Assembly (NCBI RefSeq): GCF_026625725.1 | Contig: NZ_CP113060.1 | Coordinates: forward strand, 1,928,001 to 1,992,000 | Direction of reading: 5' to 3' | Source: Pseudomonas sp. SL4(2022) | Lineage (GTDB): Bacteria > Pseudomonadota > Gammaproteobacteria > Pseudomonadales > Pseudomonadaceae | DNA: 64,000 bases | Shown: positions 59,775-64,000 of the stretch, in pieces | Layout of the letters: the number at the start of each line of letters is the position of its first letter | Numbering within the stretch: position 1 is the first letter of the stretch | Notes under the pieces: model-generated | Database searches by the model: none | Told to the model about the DNA's origin: nothing | The model's input: the letters and a program-made list of their open reading frames with translations, nothing else | Program-made: the position numbers and the translations under genes

Positions 59775-60692
59775 TTAGTGTGCGGCCTGGGCCTGACGCT
59801 GCGCCAACTTCTGCTGGCGGTAGCTGATGGCGGCGGGTGGCACGGCGGTGACCTTGCCGGTTTCCAGCCAGCGTTTGAGGCGGTTGGCGTCGGCCATGTG
59901 GGTGTATTTGCCGAAGGCATCCAGCACCACGAAGGCCACCGGGCGGTTATTCATCACGGTGTTCATCACCAGACAGCGGCCGGCTTCACCGGTGTAGCCA
60001 GTTTTGCTCAGCTGCACGCTCCAGCCCGGCTTGCGCACCAGGTTGTTGGTGTTGCGAAAGCCCAGGGTGTAGTTGGGTTTGCGGAAGGCCTGGGTTTTTT
60101 CCGAGGTGGTGCTGAACTGGCTGATCAGCGGGTACTGGCGTGCGGCCTTGAGCATCAGCACCAGGTCGCGGGCGCTGGACACGTTGTGTTCCGACAGGCC
60201 AGTGGGCTCGACAAAGCGCGAATGCTTCATGCCCAGGGCGCGGGCCTTGGCATTCATTGCCGCGACAAAGGCCGTGTGGCCGCCTGGGTAGTGGTGCGCC
60301 AGGCTGGATGCCGCGCGGTTTTCCGAAGCCATCAGAGCCAGCAACAGCATATCGTGGCGGCTCAGCTCGCTGCCCACGCGTACGCGGGAGAACACGCCGC
60401 GCATTTCCTGGGTGTCGCGAATCATGATCGGCAGCACCTGATCCAGCGGCAGTTTGGCGTCGAGGGTGACCATGGCAGTCATCAGCTTGGTCACCGAAGC
60501 AATTGGCACCACGCTGTCGGCGTTACGCTCGTAGAGCACCTGATTGGTCTGCAGGTCGACCAGCAGGGCGCTGCCGGCGGCGAGGTCCTGTTGCTTGGCG
60601 GGGGCGGCCTGGGTGTTCGATGCAACTACAAGGCAACTGCAGATCAGCAGCAGGCTTACTATCGATTGGCGGATTTTCACGGGGCGCTTCAC
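59775..60692 (-). CDS. pbpG: D-alanyl-D-alanine endopeptidase (PBP7-type)
   Basis: A 305-residue low-molecular-mass penicillin-binding protein of the S11 peptidase family. Signal peptide [23 protein letters not shown]; SxxK motif S66-V-T-K69; SxN in ASENRAA; and KTG in [11 protein letters not shown]. It cuts the D-Ala-mDAP cross-links of peptidoglycan in the periplasm. The length fits PbpG rather than the longer DacA. It diverges from chrA. Confidence 0.92.
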   Translation of the reverse strand: MKRPVKIRQSIVSLLLICSCLVVASNTQAAPAKQQDLAAGSALLVDLQTNQVLYERNADSVVPIASVTKLMTAMVTLDAKLPLDQVLPIMIRDTQEMRGVFSRVRVGSELSRHDMLLLALMASENRAASSLAHHYPGGHTAFVAAMNAKARALGMKHSRFVEPTGLSEHNVSSARDLVLMLKAARQYPLISQFSTTSEKTQAFRKPNYTLGFRNTNNLVRKPGWSVQLSKTGYTGEAGRCLVMNTVMNNRPVAFVVLDAFGKYTHMADANRLKRWLETGKVTAVPPAAISYRQQKLAQRQAQAAH

Positions 60693-60832
60693 GGACAGGT
60701 TGAAGGAGGGCGCCGCCCTGGGCGGCGCGCTGCCCAGTATACGGAAATCTACAGCGGCTCTTGCACGAGGCTGACGGAAAACGTCGCGCGACCACGTTAT
60801 AGTGCGCCAGCCCCGTTGCTGCGAGCGTTGCC

Positions 60833-62176
60833 ATGTCTAATCTGCCTGAAACCCCTGCACCTGCTGCGGTCAGCCTACGCGAAGCCTTCTGGTTCTGGCT
60901 CAAGCTTGGCCTGATCAGCTTCGGTGGGCCGGCCGGGCAGATCGCGATCATGCATCAGGAGTTGGTGGAGAAGCGCCGCTGGCTGTCCGAGCGGCGTTTT
61001 CTGCATGCGCTGAACTACTGCATGCTGCTGCCGGGGCCAGAGGCGCAGCAGTTGGCCACCTACATCGGCTGGTTGCTGCACCGTACCTGGGGTGGGGTGA
61101 TCGCCGGTGTGCTGTTTGTGTTGCCGTCGCTGTTTATCCTGATCGGGCTGTCTTGGTTGTATATCGCGTTTGGCGATGTGCCGTGGGTGGCGGGACTGTT
61201 CTACGGCATCAAACCGGCGGTTACGGCGATTGTCGCGCAGGCGGCCTGGCGGATAGGTGGGCGCGTGTTGCGCAACCGCTGGCTGTGGGGCATTGCCGGG
61301 GCGTCTTTTGTGGCGATCTTTGTGTTTAACCTGCCATTTCCGCTGATCGTGCTGGGGGCTGCACTGTGTGGCTACCTCGGCGGTCGTCTGTTGCCGCAGT
61401 CATTCAGCCTCGCGGGTGGGCATCCGGCGGCTCAAGCGTCTTACGGCCCGGCGCTGATTGATGATGACAGCCCGGTACTGCCGCACACGCGCTTTAAACC
61501 GTCGCGGTTGGCGGGCTTGCTGGTGGTGGGGGCGTTGCTCTGGCTGCTGCCGATGGGCTTGCTGACCTGGCTGTTCGGCTGGGACGGCACGCTGACGCAG
61601 ATGGCCTGGTTCTTCACCAAGGCGGCCCTGCTGACCTTTGGTGGCGCGTACGCGGTGCTGCCCTACGTGTATCAGGGCGCGATCGATCACTACGGCTGGC
61701 TGACGCCGACGCAGATGATCGACGGCCTGGCGCTGGGCGAAAGCACGCCGGGGCCGCTGATCATGGTGGTGGCGTTTGTGGCGTTTGTCGGTGCGTATCT
61801 GCAGCCGGTGTTCGGCGGCGAGTCGGGCTTTGCCAGTGGTGCCGTGGCGGCGGTGCTGGTCACCTGGTTCACTTTTCTGCCGTCGTTTCTGTTCATTCTC
61901 GCTGGCGGGCCACTGGTGGAATCCACCCATGGCGAGTTGAAATTCACCGCGCCGCTGACCGGTATTACCGCGGCGGTGGTGGGCGTAATCCTCAACCTGG
62001 CACTGTTTTTCGCCTATCACGTGCTTTGGCCACAGGGCTTCGGCGGGGCTTTCGACTGGCCATCGGCACTGCTGGCCGTGGCGGCTGCGCTGGCGCTGCT
62101 GCACTTCAAACGCGGGGTGATGGAGGTGTTGCTGGTGTCGGCACTGGCTGGGCTGGCGGTGTACCTATTGCGTTGA
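60833..62176 (+). CDS. chrA: Chromate transporter ChrA
   Basis: A 447-residue CHR-family membrane protein of the two-domain long form. The N-terminal half has [62 protein letters not shown], and the second half repeats the pattern ([48 protein letters not shown]). ChrA proteins export chromate, with sulfate-dependent effects. No chrB or other resistance gene is adjacent, so its role may be general anion export. It diverges from pbpG. Confidence 0.92.
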   Translation: MSNLPETPAPAAVSLREAFWFWLKLGLISFGGPAGQIAIMHQELVEKRRWLSERRFLHALNYCMLLPGPEAQQLATYIGWLLHRTWGGVIAGVLFVLPSLFILIGLSWLYIAFGDVPWVAGLFYGIKPAVTAIVAQAAWRIGGRVLRNRWLWGIAGASFVAIFVFNLPFPLIVLGAALCGYLGGRLLPQSFSLAGGHPAAQASYGPALIDDDSPVLPHTRFKPSRLAGLLVVGALLWLLPMGLLTWLFGWDGTLTQMAWFFTKAALLTFGGAYAVLPYVYQGAIDHYGWLTPTQMIDGLALGESTPGPLIMVVAFVAFVGAYLQPVFGGESGFASGAVAAVLVTWFTFLPSFLFILAGGPLVESTHGELKFTAPLTGITAAVVGVILNLALFFAYHVLWPQGFGGAFDWPSALLAVAAALALLHFKRGVMEVLLVSALAGLAVYLLR

Positions 62177-62180
62177 AGTC

Positions 62181-62210
62181 GCGCGCCCGCTGCCAATGCA
62201 ACGGGCGCGC
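62181..62210. terminator. Hairpin between chrA and puuA
   Basis: A perfect 9-bp GC stem (62181-62189 with 62202-62210) lies between the convergent stops of chrA and the glutamine synthetase gene. No T tract follows. Confidence 0.5.
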
Positions 62211-62216
62211 TGTCCG

Positions 62217-63569
62217 TCAGAGAAACCAACGGTATTCCCGCGGAGTGACTTCTTGCATAAAGGCCAGATGGTCCTGGCGCTTGTTTTCGCAGTAAACCAT
62301 CACGAATTCCTCGCCCAGGCCTTGGTTGACCACCGGGTGGTCGCGCATGGCGCTGACTGCGCCGAGCATGTCCTGCGGGAAGTCGATGCCGCTTTGGCGG
62401 TTTTCGTTAAGCGGCGCAATCGGCTCTTTACCCGCATCCAGGCCGGACTCCATGCCGGTGAGGATCGCCGCCAGCACCAGATAGGGGTTGGCGTCGGCGC
62501 CGGCCAGGCGGTGTTCGATGCGCAGGTTCTTGCCGTCCGATTCGGGGATGCGGATGCACGCATCGCGGTCCTCGAAGCCCCAGCTGGCGCGGCTGGCGGC
62601 GTTGACCATGGCGCCGTAGCGGCGGAAGGCGTTGTGGTTGGCGGCGAAGATCGGCATGCAGTGCGGCAGCAGCTCCAGGCAACCGGCCACGGCGTGGCGC
62701 AGCGGGCGCTGCTCATCGGCGGCCAGCAGGTTGTGGCCGGCGGCGTCATACAGGCTGACATGCACATGCATGCCGCTGCCCGGCGCGTGCAGGTAGGGCT
62801 TGCTCATAAAGCTGGCGCGCTGGCCATGTTTGAGCGCCACGCCGCGGGTGCTGCGGCAGAACAGGGCGGCCCAGTCGGCGGCGCGCAGGCCGTCGTCGCA
62901 ATGGCCGAAGTTGATCTCGAACTGGCCAGGGCCAAGCTCGGCAGTGATCACGTTGGCGTCGATGCCCTGTTCATTGGCGGCGTCGACGATGGCGTGCAGC
63001 ACATCGCTAAAGCGCGACAGGCGTTCGATGTGCATGTTCGGCTGATCGTCGGCATCGCCGCACAGCGGGTCGCGTGGGAACTGCGGCAGGCCGTCCTGCA
63101 GCATGCGATCAAACAGGTAGAACTCCAGTTCAAAGGCCACCACCGGACGGATACCCCGTGCTTCCAGGCGCTTGAGCACGCGGGCGAGGACTTCACGCGG
63201 TTCGAATTCGATGGGCGCAGCGGTGCCGTCGGAGCTGATCAGCATCTGCCCCAGTGGCTGGCTTTCCCAGCGCACCGGCTTGAGCGTGCCAGGGATCAGC
63301 CGGCGCGGTGCATCCGGGTCGCCGTCGTTGAAGCAGTAATCGCCAATCGGGTGCAGGCCGCCCTGCACGCCGAGCAGCACGCAGTTCTGCGGGATTTTCA
63401 GCGGGCTGCCGGCGGCGACCTTCTCCAGCATGTCGATGGGGTAGCGCTTGCCGTAGAAATGCCCGGGGATGTCCAGGCTGATCAGGTCGACATAGCGCAC
63501 TTCGGGGTGGGCGCTGCGGAAGGCGCGGACTTCGCTGAGCAGGTCGGGGAATGCTGTTGTTATTGTCAT
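62217..63569 (-). CDS. puuA: Gamma-glutamylputrescine synthetase (glutamine synthetase family)
   Basis: A 450-residue GS-family enzyme that ligates glutamate to putrescine or another polyamine. Motifs: VAFELEFYLFDRM (metal-binding Glu), GPGQFEINFGH, GSGMHVHVSLYD (His), NHNAFRRYGAMVNAASRASWGFEDRDACIRIP (ATP and glutamate), and EHRLAGADANPYL. It lacks the adenylylation tyrosine pattern (NLYDLP) of GlnA, which fits PuuA. The next gene upstream (to the right) encodes an XRE-cupin regulator that starts outside the window. Substrate specificity among polyamines cannot be read. Confidence 0.9.
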   Translation of the reverse strand: MTITTAFPDLLSEVRAFRSAHPEVRYVDLISLDIPGHFYGKRYPIDMLEKVAAGSPLKIPQNCVLLGVQGGLHPIGDYCFNDGDPDAPRRLIPGTLKPVRWESQPLGQMLISSDGTAAPIEFEPREVLARVLKRLEARGIRPVVAFELEFYLFDRMLQDGLPQFPRDPLCGDADDQPNMHIERLSRFSDVLHAIVDAANEQGIDANVITAELGPGQFEINFGHCDDGLRAADWAALFCRSTRGVALKHGQRASFMSKPYLHAPGSGMHVHVSLYDAAGHNLLAADEQRPLRHAVAGCLELLPHCMPIFAANHNAFRRYGAMVNAASRASWGFEDRDACIRIPESDGKNLRIEHRLAGADANPYLVLAAILTGMESGLDAGKEPIAPLNENRQSGIDFPQDMLGAVSAMRDHPVVNQGLGEEFVMVYCENKRQDHLAFMQEVTPREYRWFL

Positions 63570-63587
63570 GGCGGCTATCTGCGTGGG

Positions 63588-64000
63588 TCAGGTGAAGACC
63601 CAGAGCACTCGTGTGGGGGAATCGGAAAGGTTGGCGTAGCGAAACTGCGCATGCGGCGGCAGCTGGAAACTGTCATTCGGGCCGAGGGTGACCGGCTCGG
63701 CGGCGTCGCCGTACCAGATCGTCAGCTCGCCTTCGAGGACAAAGCCGCCTTGTTCGGAGCTGTCGTTCAAATGCCCGTCGCCGCTGGTGGCGCCCGGGTC
63801 CAAACGGCTTTCGAGCATGGAGAAGCCGCCAGCCATGGTCGGCGAGGCGAGTACATCGGTGATGCCGCCGGCGTAATACAGCGTGCGGCGCTCGCCCGGT
63901 CGGGTGACCCAGGGCACGTCGCGCGGCTTGCTCAGGCTGTAGAAATAGGTGGTCGGCACGCCGAGGGTTTCGCTGATCGCGGTGAGGTCGGCCACGGTAG
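63588..64000 (-). CDS. XRE-cupin regulator (PuuR-like), partial at the window end
   Basis: The visible 137 codons show the end of an XRE HTH (TVADLTAISETLGVPTTYFYSL), a linker, and a cupin domain (LDPGATSGDGHLNDSSEQGGFVLEGELTIWYGDAAEPVTLGPNDSFQLPPHAQFRYANLSDSPTRVLWVFT). The frame stays open to base 64000, so the N-terminus lies beyond the window; the internal GTG at 63995 is not a convincing start. Placed 18 bp upstream of puuA on the same strand, it is probably a repressor of polyamine utilisation. It is the second XRE-cupin regulator of the window after PauR. Confidence 0.8.
   Translation of the reverse strand, partial: TVADLTAISETLGVPTTYFYSLSKPRDVPWVTRPGERRTLYYAGGITDVLASPTMAGGFSMLESRLDPGATSGDGHLNDSSEQGGFVLEGELTIWYGDAAEPVTLGPNDSFQLPPHAQFRYANLSDSPTRVLWVFT

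Overview
The window reads as core chromosome of a Pseudomonas species (Gammaproteobacteria). It is GC-rich and densely packed, encodes a Crc protein and a long two-part AlgC, has a fused nuoCD, and carries the dadR-dadA-ridA-dadX and pauR polyamine genes. The gene order outside the nuo block resembles, from memory, the P. aeruginosa PAO1 interval around PA5290-PA5348 read backwards. No tRNA, rRNA, insertion sequence, phage gene or CRISPR array was seen.

Layout. 1-5970: the likely end of an HU gene, an SCP2-type protein, a secreted DUF2059-like protein, a YbaK-HDOD fusion, recG and oxyR. 6208-21212: the complete 13-gene respiratory complex I operon nuoA-N, interrupted once by a palindromic repeat between nuoI and nuoJ. 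21243-25195: a YeeZ-like dehydrogenase, a lipoprotein, and exbB-exbD-tonB on the minus strand behind a Fur-like palindrome. 25421-30028: yicC, gmk, rpoZ, spoT and ridA, all on the minus strand. 30171-33965: rph, a DUF4870 protein, crc, pyrE, a DUF4124 protein and a thioesterase. 34083-39382: coaBC-dut-algC-argB on the minus strand. 39573-42635: radC, a family 5 solute-binding protein, and rpmB-rpmG.

42788-64000 is a catabolic and accessory stretch. Polyamine genes (a kauB/puuC-like aldehyde dehydrogenase, a puuB-like oxidase, pauR, puuA and a truncated XRE-cupin regulator) surround a D-alanine catabolic locus (dadR, dadA, ridA-like, dadX). Between and beyond them lie an MFS carrier, a MocR regulator divergent from a DUF1127 protein, cytochrome c5, xpt, rep, a GGDEF-EAL protein, a PBP7-type endopeptidase and a chromate transporter.

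I found no clearly new multi-gene system. The points most worth a second look are in non-coding DNA: two copies of a palindromic repeat with a conserved core and compensating stems, one of which sits inside the nuo operon; a MITE-like element with 9-bp terminal inverted repeats that supplies the stop codon of a gene; repeated ATCTGT motifs in the mocR/DUF1127 intergenic region; and a 353-bp gene-free stretch ending in a strong terminator.
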